A stretch of DNA of 64,000 nucleotides from Candidatus Nitrosocosmicus sp. (GTDB lineage Archaea; Thermoproteota; Nitrososphaeria; Nitrososphaerales; Nitrososphaeraceae), in the NCBI GenBank assembly GCA_031177355.1, contig JAPSGR010000003.1, positions 45,011 to 109,010 of the forward strand, in the 5' to 3' direction. Every line of letters begins with the position of its first letter. The first letter of the stretch is position 1. Below the pieces are notes generated by a model. The model saw only the letters and a list, made by a program, of their open reading frames with translations, ran no database searches and was not told where the DNA came from. Shown one piece after another: positions 1 to 9,053 of the stretch. The position numbers and the translations under genes were made by a program.

Positions 1-54
1 ATTCTAATGTATTCGAGTTCCAAATGATATTAAATAAATAATCTAGTAAACATT

Positions 55-1116
55 ATGACAACTGTGAGATATCAAGTTTCCTCAGATTATAAAAATCAGA
101 TTTTCCTACATAATAGAGATAAAAAGATATACTTAGATCCCAGACACTTGACTTCTGAGGATATTGTATTCATATCGCATGCACATGTTGATCACTTGGT
201 GAGTAAAAGTAGTTTAAAAAGATTGAATCTGGAAAAAAAAATCATGTGTTCCGAAGAAACCATTGAGATGGCCAAAATTAGAGGTCATTTCCTGGAAAAT
301 CGCTCAAGTTCTCAACATGATTTCAAACTCGTCGATACGGGCCATATTCTGGGATCTAAAGGTCTCTTGTTAGAAGACGAAATATTTTATACGGGAGATC
401 TATCCATAAGGGATAGGGCATTTTTGACAAAGCCGACCTTACCTAAAGTCGAAACCTTAATTATAGAATCAACATTTGGTAAACGGGAATATATTTTCCC
501 TCCCTTGAGACACGTAATTCATGAAGTAAATTCATTGATATCTAACATGTATGACAAAGGAATACCTGTAATTCTAATGGGATATTCGTTGGGTAAGGCG
601 CAGGTTCTAACATCTTTATTTGGATCATGGAAGCCGCTTATTGTTCATGATGACATATTAAAGTTTAATCAAATATATCAACAGTTTGGAATATTACTTG
701 AACAAGGAATATCTCTCACCGATGCTTCGAAAAAAGGAGTACTAGAAAGAAGACCTTGGGTATTAATACACCCCCTAGTAAACTCCAATCAGGCAACCGT
801 TAATAGGTTAAAAAAAAAGTATGGAGCAGTTACAATAGGATTCAGTGGATGGGGTATAAATAAGAATTACAAATATATGATGAATCTCGATCACGTTTTT
901 CCATTTAGTGATCATTGCGATTTTAAAGAACTATTGGAAGTAGTAACCAAATGTAAACCCACTAAAGTTTTTACCTTTCATGGATTTCAAGAAGAATTTG
1001 CAAATGAGCTAATTCAACGGGGTTTTAATGCTGAGCCTATTTCACCGAAAATTGTGAAACCAACGGTAATTAGAAAAAAAAGTTCAAGAATAGATTCTTT
1101 AGATACCTATTTTTGA
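55..1116 (+). CDS. MBL-fold metallo-hydrolase, exonuclease-like (beta-CASP-type)
   Basis: Probable metal-dependent nuclease of the metallo-beta-lactamase fold, related to RNA 3'-end processing and ligase-associated exonucleases. The zinc motif HAHVDH lies at residues 42-47, followed by the GH motif (about 96-97) and the TGD motif (113-115). A C-terminal FSDHCDF and a later FHGF supply the extra His/Asp ligands usual in this group. At 353 residues it is much shorter than FttA (16828-18927), which has KH domains; this protein has none. ATG start. It converges on the LLM oxidoreductase downstream. Family assignment is secure; whether the substrate is DNA or RNA cannot be told from sequence. Confidence 0.85.
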   Translation: MTTVRYQVSSDYKNQIFLHNRDKKIYLDPRHLTSEDIVFISHAHVDHLVSKSSLKRLNLEKKIMCSEETIEMAKIRGHFLENRSSSQHDFKLVDTGHILGSKGLLLEDEIFYTGDLSIRDRAFLTKPTLPKVETLIIESTFGKREYIFPPLRHVIHEVNSLISNMYDKGIPVILMGYSLGKAQVLTSLFGSWKPLIVHDDILKFNQIYQQFGILLEQGISLTDASKKGVLERRPWVLIHPLVNSNQATVNRLKKKYGAVTIGFSGWGINKNYKYMMNLDHVFPFSDHCDFKELLEVVTKCKPTKVFTFHGFQEEFANELIQRGFNAEPISPKIVKPTVIRKKSSRIDSLDTYF

Positions 1117-1123
1117 ATATGCC

Positions 1124-2203
1124 TCATTTTTGCAAATTATTAAAGTAAGGAACTACTTTGTTACCAAACGTCTCAATATTCTTATACAAGCCCTCTCCCC
1201 AAAATCTTATTATAAAGTGATTGGTACCTGCTTTAATGAACCTTTCTAACATTTCAATTACATCGTCTGGACTCCCAACTCCAATAGCCGTGCGGGCAAC
1301 GTCGTCTGGAATTTGTAATGAGGCTTTTTTCATTTGTTCCATTAACTCTGGTTTATTCATTGCGTATTCGGTAAAGTATCTTCTGAAATCAAATTCCGAA
1401 TCTTGTTGAATGTTATGTACTTTCAAAAGCTCAGGTTTGTACAAACTTACTTTCACAGCATTTTTCATTTTTTCCCATGCTGTTTCGCCATCTTCTGTAA
1501 AATAAACATCTACGTCGTTAGCAAATTCAAAATTCGATATATCTCGCCCTAATCTTTTGGCGTGATCTTTAATTACATTCGCATGGTTTTCAAAGAGAGC
1601 TGGCGTATAACCAATCGGAATCCAACCGTCTCCATATGTAGCACACAACTCTAAGGTCTTCGGCGCTCCGGCTGCGATATATACTGGCGGGCGAGGTTTT
1701 CTAATTGGTTTTGCCTGCAAACAGGCTTCGATAAGTTTGTAATACTTTCCATCATAGTTAACTCGGTTATCAGGAGTAGAGTCAAATAGCTTTTCAATAA
1801 CTTCAAGTTGTTCCTTGAATTTGGTTACAGGCTTGCTAAACTCGATACCAAAATCGACAACATTTTGAGCCTCCCCAGCACCAATTCCTAATATTCCTCT
1901 GCCTTTGGTTATACGATCAAGAGTTACCGTGGATAATGCGATGGTAGACGGGTGCCTCCTTATTGCATCTGTTACACATGTGCCTAATTCCACCTTCTCT
2001 GTAACTGCTCCTATAGCAGTTAAGATTAACCAAGCGTCGTTTACAACAGCATTTTTCCATTGCGGCACATTTGTATGATCCATAGCCCATACAGAGTCAA
2101 AATTAGTTCTATCAGCAATTTGCGCTGCAGTAATGACTTGTGTTTCATCTAAACCTAATCTCGCGACGTTTAATCCAAAAGTCAGTCCAAACTTAATCTT
2201 CAC
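1124..2203 (-). CDS. LLM-class F420-dependent oxidoreductase (Mer-like)
   Basis: A TIM-barrel oxidoreductase of the luciferase-like superfamily, the branch that normally uses coenzyme F420 (methylenetetrahydromethanopterin reductase and relatives). Seen: the N-terminal strand KIKFGLTFG, a WAMDH segment near residue 40, the ELGTCVTD strand, and the GILGIGAGEA loop that typically contacts cofactor phosphate. Length 359 is normal. ATG start. It is monocistronic and converges with the MBL protein with only 7 bases between stops. The substrate is unknown: thaumarchaea make F420 but this family is very diverse, so Mer itself is only one possibility. Confidence 0.85.
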   Translation of the reverse strand: MKIKFGLTFGLNVARLGLDETQVITAAQIADRTNFDSVWAMDHTNVPQWKNAVVNDAWLILTAIGAVTEKVELGTCVTDAIRRHPSTIALSTVTLDRITKGRGILGIGAGEAQNVVDFGIEFSKPVTKFKEQLEVIEKLFDSTPDNRVNYDGKYYKLIEACLQAKPIRKPRPPVYIAAGAPKTLELCATYGDGWIPIGYTPALFENHANVIKDHAKRLGRDISNFEFANDVDVYFTEDGETAWEKMKNAVKVSLYKPELLKVHNIQQDSEFDFRRYFTEYAMNKPELMEQMKKASLQIPDDVARTAIGVGSPDDVIEMLERFIKAGTNHFIIRFWGEGLYKNIETFGNKVVPYFNNLQK

Positions 2204-2408
2204 GTAATTTTTCCCCCAACGCGATAAATTTTTTGTTTAATCCATAAGCGCCCATTTCTATATTATCTCTGAAATGGAACTTATTTTAAAGTTTTATCAT
2301 ACGTAAGAAAATTGCAATTGTATTTACTAAAAAAAGTAAATAAATTTATCAATTGCATTATATCCAATAAACAAATAATAATAATATTTATGTCTCATTT
2401 AGTATCAC

Positions 2409-4184
2409 ATGAATGATATTGGTAAGACAATACTTGTTACCGGCAGTGGTACAGGAATCGGGCAAGCAATAGCGAGAAAATTTGCAAAGTCTGGGTATAA
2501 TTTAATCATATTAGGAAGAAGAAAAGAACCATTAATCGAGGCATCAACTATTCTCAACCAAATAATAGATGAAGGTAAATTCAACTCAAAAGTAAGATAC
2601 TTTCCAGGCGTCGATGTCTCTGACTTGGATGGTCTTGTTTCAATGTATAGTACAATTAAAAGTGAATTAGGTCACATCGACATCATAGTTAATAACGCCG
2701 GCGTATCAGGTCCGGTCAAAGTTTTTACTAATTCAAGTTATCAAGATTTTAAGGATTGTGTATCCATTCACCTAAGTGGTACTTATTGGACCAGCATAAA
2801 AGGGTTAGAAGTTCTCAGAAAATCCGGTAAGATAATAACTATTTCTACTTTTTTCACAGAAGAGAATAAGTTTGATCAAAGGCCATACAGATTCAGGACT
2901 CCCTATACTGCAGCCCAGGGAGCTAAAAATCGATTATCTGAATGCTTGGCTTGGGAGTTGGTAGATCAAGGCATTTGTGCTCTTTCAACAAATCCTGGAC
3001 CTGTTCATTCAGATAGAATATATAAAACCGTTTACCCGAAGGCCGCTGCAGAATTCTTAAGGGTTGGGGGATTTCCTGGTTTAACAAATAAGCAAGTTGA
3101 AGAAGTCTCATCTGCCTTGCTCCCGTTTCTAGGGGATGATGAAGACATAATAGAAGCTCAATCTATGCGAGTTGCTGAAAAGGTAGTAGAGCAAAACCCA
3201 AATTTAGATGTACTCGCAGTTCAAGATTTATCAAAAAGACTTTTACAAAAGATCCAAGAGATAGCCGAAAAAGTTCAAAACAATACCAAAAAAATGATAG
3301 TCGATAACGAATTTTTGTCACAGGATGACGTTGCCCAAATGGTATTCAATCTGTCGGATGAAAAAATAAGTAAATTGTTGAATGGAAAAGTAATACCCAA
3401 TGACAGGGTTTTTTACCCCGTAAAACCAATCATCGAGCGAAAGATAAGCTATGACCCCACAAAGAATCTCGAGCATAAAGTTATACTAATAACTACCACG
3501 GCATCCGCAAAAGAAAATTTAACTGAAATCATGGAATTAGCTACGATAATCAAAGACAGGAATGTTAAACAATTGATAGTGTTGACCCATAAGAATGAAA
3601 TATCACAAGAGGCAAATGATTTATTTAAGGACTTTCATCATCACAATTTAGACCTTTCAAATGAAGAATCCGTAAAAAAAATATTTAACACAATTAATTC
3701 TCGTTATGGTAAAATAGATTCAACTTTTCATTTTACGGGTTCTTATAATTACGAAAAGAAATTTACAGAATTAAGTCCAGGAGAATGGAACAGGATGGTC
3801 GAGGAGTTCATCAATATACCCCATTTAATTGCCAGAGAATCAGTTTTATCTATGGCATCTCGAAAGGCAATCGACGACCCTCAATTATTCAGACAATCAA
3901 AAGGAAACATTGTCATAATAGGGCCTCACGCACCCATCGGGAATAAAATTTCAGGGCTTGTAAGAGCAAGATCAGAGGTGTTTAGAGGGGCATTACGACC
4001 ATATGTGACTACTGCAAACCAAGAACTTCATGATGTATTACAATCTCAAATTAATTTGACATTGATCTTTCAGGGAAACGTCAACGGTGATGCATTGGAT
4101 TCAAAAAGATTGCAAGATACTCTGATATCTTTAGGATCACAGGAAGACTTTAAAAATAATTTAATTTGTTATATCGACGAATAG
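2409..4184 (+). CDS. Tandem SDR protein resembling the N-terminal half of malonyl-CoA reductase
   Basis: Two short-chain dehydrogenase/reductase domains in one 591-residue chain. Domain 1 (about 5-270) has the NAD(P) motif TGSGTGIG at residues 11-18, an NNAG motif near 98-101, a Ser-containing strand (ISTFF) and a Tyr in PYTAAQGAKN. The usual catalytic YxxxK reads YTAAQ, so Lys is replaced by Gln. The following NPGPVHSDRI segment is like that in Chloroflexus-type malonyl-CoA reductase. Domain 2 (about 355-591) keeps an SDR outline but has no glycine motif and no YxxxK, like the non-catalytic SDR domains of that enzyme. Inference: an MCR-N-like protein, perhaps acting on a semialdehyde, or a structural paralogue. 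ATG start with an AT-rich promoter region upstream. Confidence 0.8.
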   Translation: MNDIGKTILVTGSGTGIGQAIARKFAKSGYNLIILGRRKEPLIEASTILNQIIDEGKFNSKVRYFPGVDVSDLDGLVSMYSTIKSELGHIDIIVNNAGVSGPVKVFTNSSYQDFKDCVSIHLSGTYWTSIKGLEVLRKSGKIITISTFFTEENKFDQRPYRFRTPYTAAQGAKNRLSECLAWELVDQGICALSTNPGPVHSDRIYKTVYPKAAAEFLRVGGFPGLTNKQVEEVSSALLPFLGDDEDIIEAQSMRVAEKVVEQNPNLDVLAVQDLSKRLLQKIQEIAEKVQNNTKKMIVDNEFLSQDDVAQMVFNLSDEKISKLLNGKVIPNDRVFYPVKPIIERKISYDPTKNLEHKVILITTTASAKENLTEIMELATIIKDRNVKQLIVLTHKNEISQEANDLFKDFHHHNLDLSNEESVKKIFNTINSRYGKIDSTFHFTGSYNYEKKFTELSPGEWNRMVEEFINIPHLIARESVLSMASRKAIDDPQLFRQSKGNIVIIGPHAPIGNKISGLVRARSEVFRGALRPYVTTANQELHDVLQSQINLTLIFQGNVNGDALDSKRLQDTLISLGSQEDFKNNLICYIDE

Positions 4185-4198
4185 TGGGAACTGATAAA

Positions 4199-4414
4199 TT
4201 AGTGATGATGCTCACTTTGGTGCATATGATGTTTCCTATCATAGGTTGCTGTCCACACACCAACCCCTATCGTGGCTAAACCTATTGCCATTATAAGATA
4301 GTCTACGATAAATATGGTAGCCCAGACGGAATTGTATAGTCCGGCAATGAAAAACAAAAGACCCAATAAAAACACTGAGAGTCCTGCTATTATTTCAGAG
4401 TTTATTGCTAGCAT
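4199..4414 (-). CDS. Small two-helix membrane protein with His-rich tail
   Basis: Not recognised. The 71-residue protein has two hydrophobic segments (about residues 7-29 and 34-56), then a charged tail with seven histidines (KHHMHQSEHHH), which could bind metal ions. ATG start. It converges with the tandem SDR gene, with 14 bases between them, and is divergent from dph6. No catalytic motif is visible. The clean hydrophobic pattern supports a real gene. Confidence 0.65.
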   Translation of the reverse strand: MLAINSEIIAGLSVFLLGLLFFIAGLYNSVWATIFIVDYLIMAIGLATIGVGVWTATYDRKHHMHQSEHHH

Positions 4415-4478
4415 AATTCCAAAAAGCGTGATCTATTATAAAAACCATTAGAATAAGAACAGAGGTTTAATTGCTAGG

Positions 4479-5180
4479 TTGAGATTCGCAGGGTTATATT
4501 CAGGTGGTAAGGACAGCACCTTTGCGATAGCAGAATTAATTCAAAAAGGTCACAAATTATGTTGTTTGATAGTAATGCATCCGAAAAACGATGAAAGCAT
4601 GCTTTTTCATTACCCTACTAATGGATTGCTTGGAAGGATATCACAAGTCTTTAATGTTCCAGTAATCGAAGTGTATTGCAACTTGACCGATCAGGAATCT
4701 GAAGCACTACAACTGGAGATTGGGGTCAAGAAAGCTATCACCTCATTTCTGATACAAGGGCTAAGTCATGGATGTATTAGCAGTAATTTTCAGCTTTGTA
4801 TTATCGACAAGATATGTAAGAAGTATAGATTGAATATGTTGTCGCCTGTTTGGCACGTTCAGACGGAATTATACTTTAAAACAATGCTTAATCAAGGATA
4901 CAAGATATTGATTACCAGAGTGGCAGCATTAGGGCTAGATAGCAGTTGGCTAGGAAAGACAATCACATTTTCCAATTTCATTCAGCTAAAGAAGTTAAGT
5001 GAAAAATATGGGTTTAATTTAACATTTGAGGGCGGTGAAGCAGAAACGTTAGTTTTGGATTGTCCACTTTATCAAAAAGAAGTAGTTATCAAAGAAGGCG
5101 CAGTTATCTGGGATGGCGTAAGGGGAATATTTGAAATATCAGAAGTGGATCTAATAGAAAAGAAGAGACCATATGCTTGA
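4479..5180 (+). CDS. dph6: Diphthine--ammonia ligase (Dph6 family, PP-loop ATPase)
   Basis: Likely catalyses the last step of diphthamide formation on elongation factor 2: ATP-dependent amidation of diphthine. The PP-loop SGGKDS at residues 8-13 and the late motif EGGEAETLVLDCP near residues 190-203 are the two signatures of the archaeal/eukaryotic family. Length 233 matches the archaeal single-domain form. The start is TTG (no nearer ATG keeps the conserved MRFAGLYSGGKDS opening). Its 3' end overlaps srp54 by 8 bases, so the two are probably co-translated. Confidence 0.88.
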   Translation: MRFAGLYSGGKDSTFAIAELIQKGHKLCCLIVMHPKNDESMLFHYPTNGLLGRISQVFNVPVIEVYCNLTDQESEALQLEIGVKKAITSFLIQGLSHGCISSNFQLCIIDKICKKYRLNMLSPVWHVQTELYFKTMLNQGYKILITRVAALGLDSSWLGKTITFSNFIQLKKLSEKYGFNLTFEGGEAETLVLDCPLYQKEVVIKEGAVIWDGVRGIFEISEVDLIEKKRPYA

Positions 5181-6537
5181 TAGTTTAAAGGACAATTTAC
5201 GAGTAGCTTTAAAAAAGATTGTGGGAGCATCAGATGTAAATGAAGAATTAATAAATGAACTATGCAAAGATTTACAGAGAGCTCTTCTTGCAGCTGATGT
5301 AAACGTACGGTTAGTCTTACAAATAACTAAGAATTTAAAGGAAAGGTCACTTGCTGAAGTTCCCCCGAAAGGGTTGTCTAAAAAGGACCATATCATAACT
5401 ATTCTCTACGGAGAATTGGCTAGTTTGCTTGGCTATAGTGGAGAAGTGATTCGCACCATTGACAGAAAAAAAGTAGAAGAAAACTTATTAGAATTCAGTT
5501 CGGAGAAGAAGAACACCATTCTGATGCTAGGGATTCAAGGAAGTGGTAAAACAACGGTGGTGGCAAAGCTTGCGAGATGGCTTTCAAAACACGGATACAG
5601 AATAGGTGTAATAGGCGCAGATACGTGGAGACCCGGGGCGCTGACACAACTTAAAATGAATTGCAGCAAAATCAATGCTCAAGTGTATGGTGAAGAAGAA
5701 AACAAAAACGCCCTCGAAATTGTCAAAAATGGTTTAAAATTCTTTGAATCACAACCGGTGGACATTATAATCATTGATACCGCAGGTAGGCATAAAGAAG
5801 AACAAGGGTTGTTAGATGAAATGAAATCAATATATTCAGTTGTTACTCCAGATCAGGTTTTTTTGGTAATTGATGGAACTATTGGACAGCAGGCTTATAA
5901 TCAAGCAAAGATCTTTCATGAAAATGCAAGAATCAGTGGTATTATAATTACTAAACTAGACGGGACTGCTAAAGGTGGAGGTGCCATTGCAGCATCATCT
6001 GCAACCGGAGCAAAGGTTCTTTTTATAGGTACAGGCGAAAGAATCGATGATCTAGAACAATTTTCTCCGACGAGTTTTGTAGGTAGGTTGCTTGGAATGG
6101 GGGATATAAAAGCACTATTAGAAATGGCTAGAAATCTTGAGATACAGTCTGACGAAAACCAAGCAAAAAGACTGATGAGTGGAAAAATGACAATTGAGGA
6201 TTTTTACTCTCAAATGGAAAATATGGGTAAAATGGGTTTTCGCAATGTTATAGAGAATTTACCGGGCCTTTCAAATTTTGTAAAAGATGATCATCTTGAT
6301 GTTCTGCAACAAAAAATGGAGAAATGGAGATTTATTATTCAGTCTTTCACTGCAGAGGAAAAGAGGAATCCAGACGTTATTCATGAATCAAGAAGAAAAA
6401 GAATCGCGAGGGGGGCTGGAGTAATGGAACATGATGTAAAAGACTTGATCAAGCAATATAATAACTCTAAAACTATGATGAAGCAAGCAAAGGGTCGGCA
6501 GATGCAGGGACTTATGAGGAGATTTGGGCTTGGGTAA
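5173..6537 (+). CDS. srp54: Signal recognition particle protein SRP54
   Basis: GTPase subunit of the signal recognition particle: binds signal peptides emerging from ribosomes together with 7S RNA and SRP19. An N-terminal helical domain (1-100) precedes the G domain with P-loop GIQGSGKTT (about 118-126), DTAGRH (about 198) and TKLDG (about 258). The M domain runs from about 310 and ends in a methionine-rich basic segment. Length 454 is typical. ATG start inside the end of dph6; the 3' end overlaps pus10 by 14 bases. SRP19 is encoded at 19033-19344; no 7S RNA gene is visible in the window. Confidence 0.97.
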   Translation: MLDSLKDNLRVALKKIVGASDVNEELINELCKDLQRALLAADVNVRLVLQITKNLKERSLAEVPPKGLSKKDHIITILYGELASLLGYSGEVIRTIDRKKVEENLLEFSSEKKNTILMLGIQGSGKTTVVAKLARWLSKHGYRIGVIGADTWRPGALTQLKMNCSKINAQVYGEEENKNALEIVKNGLKFFESQPVDIIIIDTAGRHKEEQGLLDEMKSIYSVVTPDQVFLVIDGTIGQQAYNQAKIFHENARISGIIITKLDGTAKGGGAIAASSATGAKVLFIGTGERIDDLEQFSPTSFVGRLLGMGDIKALLEMARNLEIQSDENQAKRLMSGKMTIEDFYSQMENMGKMGFRNVIENLPGLSNFVKDDHLDVLQQKMEKWRFIIQSFTAEEKRNPDVIHESRRKRIARGAGVMEHDVKDLIKQYNNSKTMMKQAKGRQMQGLMRRFGLG

Positions 6538-7711
6538 ACAGGTTAGTATTGTAGATAATTATAAAAAAAAAATAAAATCACATTCTACCTTTACTATTAC
6601 TCTATGTGAATTCTGTCACAAAAGAAATTTCAAAAATTGCAGTCTTTCTATTCTGAAATACTCTACCGATATTAACATACAATTAAATCATGAGCACACC
6701 TGTTTTATTTGTGAGAATTTTTTTAAAGTAGTACTACCATCAATTATAATCAAAATTGATTCCCAGCTCGCCGAATTCAAGAATTATAAGTCAAAAATAG
6801 ATATTGGAACAACTTTGCCATATCGATTTTATGAGAAGGAGGATTACATCAGGTCCATATTTAAAATCAAAGGGTTGGTAAATATAAAAAATGAAATTAA
6901 TTTTCGTATCAGAGAAGAAATAAAAAGGACATTTCAGTTCGAAATAGATCATGCTAACCCAGAATGTAAGCTAGACATCGTTATAAATGAGGATCTTTCT
7001 TTTTCAGTAAATTCAAAAAATAGACAATTTTACCTCATTGGCAGGTACAAAAAATTAAAGAGAGGAATTCCTCAAAAAATACAAGCTGAAAAGGAGAGCG
7101 CTATTTCTGGTTCTAATAACAACGATACAATCAATTACTCCAAATCAGCCTTGTCGGTTGAATCTTTTGTTTTAAATGCTTTGAGTTATTTGTACAGCAC
7201 AAACGCTATAAAAATTAGTTGGACTGGAGGAGAAGACAGGAATAGTCTGGTGGCAGGGGGTGGACGGCCCTTCATAGTTAAGATAAAAAGTAATACTCCG
7301 GTAATAAAATATAGAGAATTCTTCAAAGGGGACGGAATGGAAATCTGGTTTAAAAAAATTGAACCAAAACTAATTAAGGATATTCATAGATATAGGCAGC
7401 AAGTTAAAGTGCTCGTAAAATTAGAAGAGGATTTTAGCGATCGAAATGATTTGGAGGAAAAGGTAAAAAGCATAGTTGGCAAGGTGAAATTTGAAATAAA
7501 GAAAAAAACTATGATTCGAAACATTTACGAATCAACACTCGTTGCAATAGAAAAAAACAATCTAGAAATACATTTATGCTTAGATAACGGTATCCCCATA
7601 AAACAGTTAATCGGCGGTATGGATCCAATCGAACCGTGTTTTTCGAGAATTTTAGGATGTAAATGCGAATGTCTATACTTTGATATAATGGAATTTATTC
7701 AAAGTAATTAA
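6524..7711 (+). CDS. pus10: tRNA pseudouridine synthase Pus10
   Basis: Archaeal Pus10 makes pseudouridine 54 and 55 in the T loop of tRNA. The catalytic signature is visible near residues 230-248 (WTGGEDRN...GGGRPF), matching the family's G-x-E-D...GxGRPF pattern with the catalytic Asp. The N-terminal third carries CxxC pairs (CEFC near 28, CFIC near 63) that form the zinc-binding part of the accessory domain. Length 395 is normal. Start TTG, overlapping the end of srp54 by 14 bases, with another in-frame TTG two codons later. Confidence 0.9.
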   Translation: MGLGKQVSIVDNYKKKIKSHSTFTITLCEFCHKRNFKNCSLSILKYSTDINIQLNHEHTCFICENFFKVVLPSIIIKIDSQLAEFKNYKSKIDIGTTLPYRFYEKEDYIRSIFKIKGLVNIKNEINFRIREEIKRTFQFEIDHANPECKLDIVINEDLSFSVNSKNRQFYLIGRYKKLKRGIPQKIQAEKESAISGSNNNDTINYSKSALSVESFVLNALSYLYSTNAIKISWTGGEDRNSLVAGGGRPFIVKIKSNTPVIKYREFFKGDGMEIWFKKIEPKLIKDIHRYRQQVKVLVKLEEDFSDRNDLEEKVKSIVGKVKFEIKKKTMIRNIYESTLVAIEKNNLEIHLCLDNGIPIKQLIGGMDPIEPCFSRILGCKCECLYFDIMEFIQSN

Positions 7712-7723
7712 TTACGAATTGTT

Positions 7724-8419
7724 ATGAAAAGGATCGATCCGTTCATTTTATTTGAAAAATATATCAGTGAACAAAAACTGGATTCGAAGATTTATTATCA
7801 AATCATGACAAGAAGAAAGATAATTGACGAAGCTATAAAAAGGGTTGAGAAAGTCACTTCAATAGAATATCCGGATTATTATATAGAACCATCATTATTA
7901 ATAAGTTCGTCCGAGGTTGAGTTCGGACAGCATTCGATACTATATGCCAGAACTATTCCCCTTTGCACAAGACAGAACCAGATAAAAATTATGATTCAGT
8001 TGTCAGCACCCCTGGTGCTATACGGATTAAGAGGAACAATCCATGCTGTAATGGCTCACGAATTCTTACATTACTTGGACTTTATGAAAAAAATAATCAA
8101 TCTCGAGGTTAGTTCAGATGCCATCCCTCAGACAGGTTTTGAAGCATCATTTATCGATAGTGAAAAAACAATAGATTATAAAATAGTTTTTAAAAATGAT
8201 AGATCTTTGCGCAAAATGATTGACTTAAAATTCAATCAGGGATTGAATGATCCTAGGCTTGATAAAAAGACAAAAACATCATGGATAGATAAAAAATTAC
8301 CGACAAAGCACATGACGATTGTAAATAATTATACTCGACTACCTTTTTATGCCATAGCAAACACGCCAATTGAACAGCATCTAAGAACAAAAATTATGGA
8401 ATGGGCCTGTCCAATCTAG
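7724..8419 (+). CDS. Uncharacterised protein with HExxH metallopeptidase motif
   Basis: Function not recognised. The 231-residue protein holds MAHEFLHYLD around residue 109, an HExxH zinc-peptidase motif within a hydrophobic helix (HAVMAHEFLHYL). No signal peptide or membrane anchor is evident, so it should be cytoplasmic. ATG start, 12 bases after pus10, so it is the fourth member of the dph6-srp54-pus10 operon. A conserved partner role in translation or protein targeting is inference from context only; the third zinc ligand is not obvious. Confidence 0.75.
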   Translation: MKRIDPFILFEKYISEQKLDSKIYYQIMTRRKIIDEAIKRVEKVTSIEYPDYYIEPSLLISSSEVEFGQHSILYARTIPLCTRQNQIKIMIQLSAPLVLYGLRGTIHAVMAHEFLHYLDFMKKIINLEVSSDAIPQTGFEASFIDSEKTIDYKIVFKNDRSLRKMIDLKFNQGLNDPRLDKKTKTSWIDKKLPTKHMTIVNNYTRLPFYAIANTPIEQHLRTKIMEWACPI

Positions 8420-8460
8420 CAAAAAAAATAATGATAATTGGACTAAATTTGTGCTAGCGC

Positions 8461-8658
8461 CTAAGATTTAGATTTCTTCCCTTGTTCTTTTTGAAATTCG
8501 GTGTAACTACATTTACCACAAGTTAGACGATCTTTATGCTCAGCCATAAAAACCCCTTTCCCACAACGGGGGCACTCTCTTTTAATCCTTTCTACCTTGT
8601 TATCACTCAATTTATAAATTTTCGAAATACCTGCAGCTGTTTTTGATTCTTTACCCAT
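8461..8658 (-). CDS. rps27ae: Small-subunit ribosomal protein eS31 (S27ae)
   Basis: A 65-residue zinc-binding protein of the 30S subunit. The zinc finger is clear: [12 protein letters not shown]...CGKCSYTEF, a C-x2-C-x14-C-x2-C arrangement in residues about 34-54. Eukaryotes make this protein as a ubiquitin fusion; the archaeal form is free, as here. It lies 20 bases downstream of rps24e on the same strand, the usual archaeal pair. Confidence 0.95.
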   Translation of the reverse strand: MGKESKTAAGISKIYKLSDNKVERIKRECPRCGKGVFMAEHKDRLTCGKCSYTEFQKEQGKKSKS

Positions 8659-8678
8659 GGTCTATTCCTTCATTATAC

Positions 8679-9053
8679 CTATTTCTTCTTTGACTTAGCT
8701 TCGGCGGCAGCCGCTTGCTTAGCTTTAAGTTTTGCTGACTTTTCTTCATCTATGATCTTTTTACGTTCGTCCTTACTCATAATCCTCAAAAAGCGATATC
8801 GGGGTAGTTGTTTTTTCGCATCCTCAATATCTTCATAGTAATACATTAAGGATAACACATCAGGATTACCATATTCACTAGATAACGAAATGGGTATCAA
8901 ATTCTTTCTAGTCAAATTTAGCTTGTCAGCAATTAAGTTCGCTGCCTCATCTTTACGGATAGATCCAATTGCATTTTTAATCATCGATTTTATTTCGCGT
9001 CTCTTCAAGAGGACATTATTATTATCTTCTACTAGCACAACTTCTAAACTCAA
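8679..9053 (-). CDS. rps24e: Small-subunit ribosomal protein eS24 (S24e)
   Basis: 30S protein of 124 residues. The conserved core includes the VVLVEDNNNVLLKRREI opening, a D...NLI segment, the YGNPDVLSLMYYYED stretch and a basic lysine/alanine-rich tail (KLKAKQAAAAEAKSKKK). It precedes rps27ae in the same transcript. ATG start. A long non-coding stretch lies upstream. Confidence 0.95.
   Translation of the reverse strand: MSLEVVLVEDNNNVLLKRREIKSMIKNAIGSIRKDEAANLIADKLNLTRKNLIPISLSSEYGNPDVLSLMYYYEDIEDAKKQLPRYRFLRIMSKDERKKIIDEEKSAKLKAKQAAAAEAKSKKK

Noticed and set aside
1221..1409. 62-codon frame opposite the LLM gene
   Set aside because: Antisense shadow of the oxidoreductase coding sequence.
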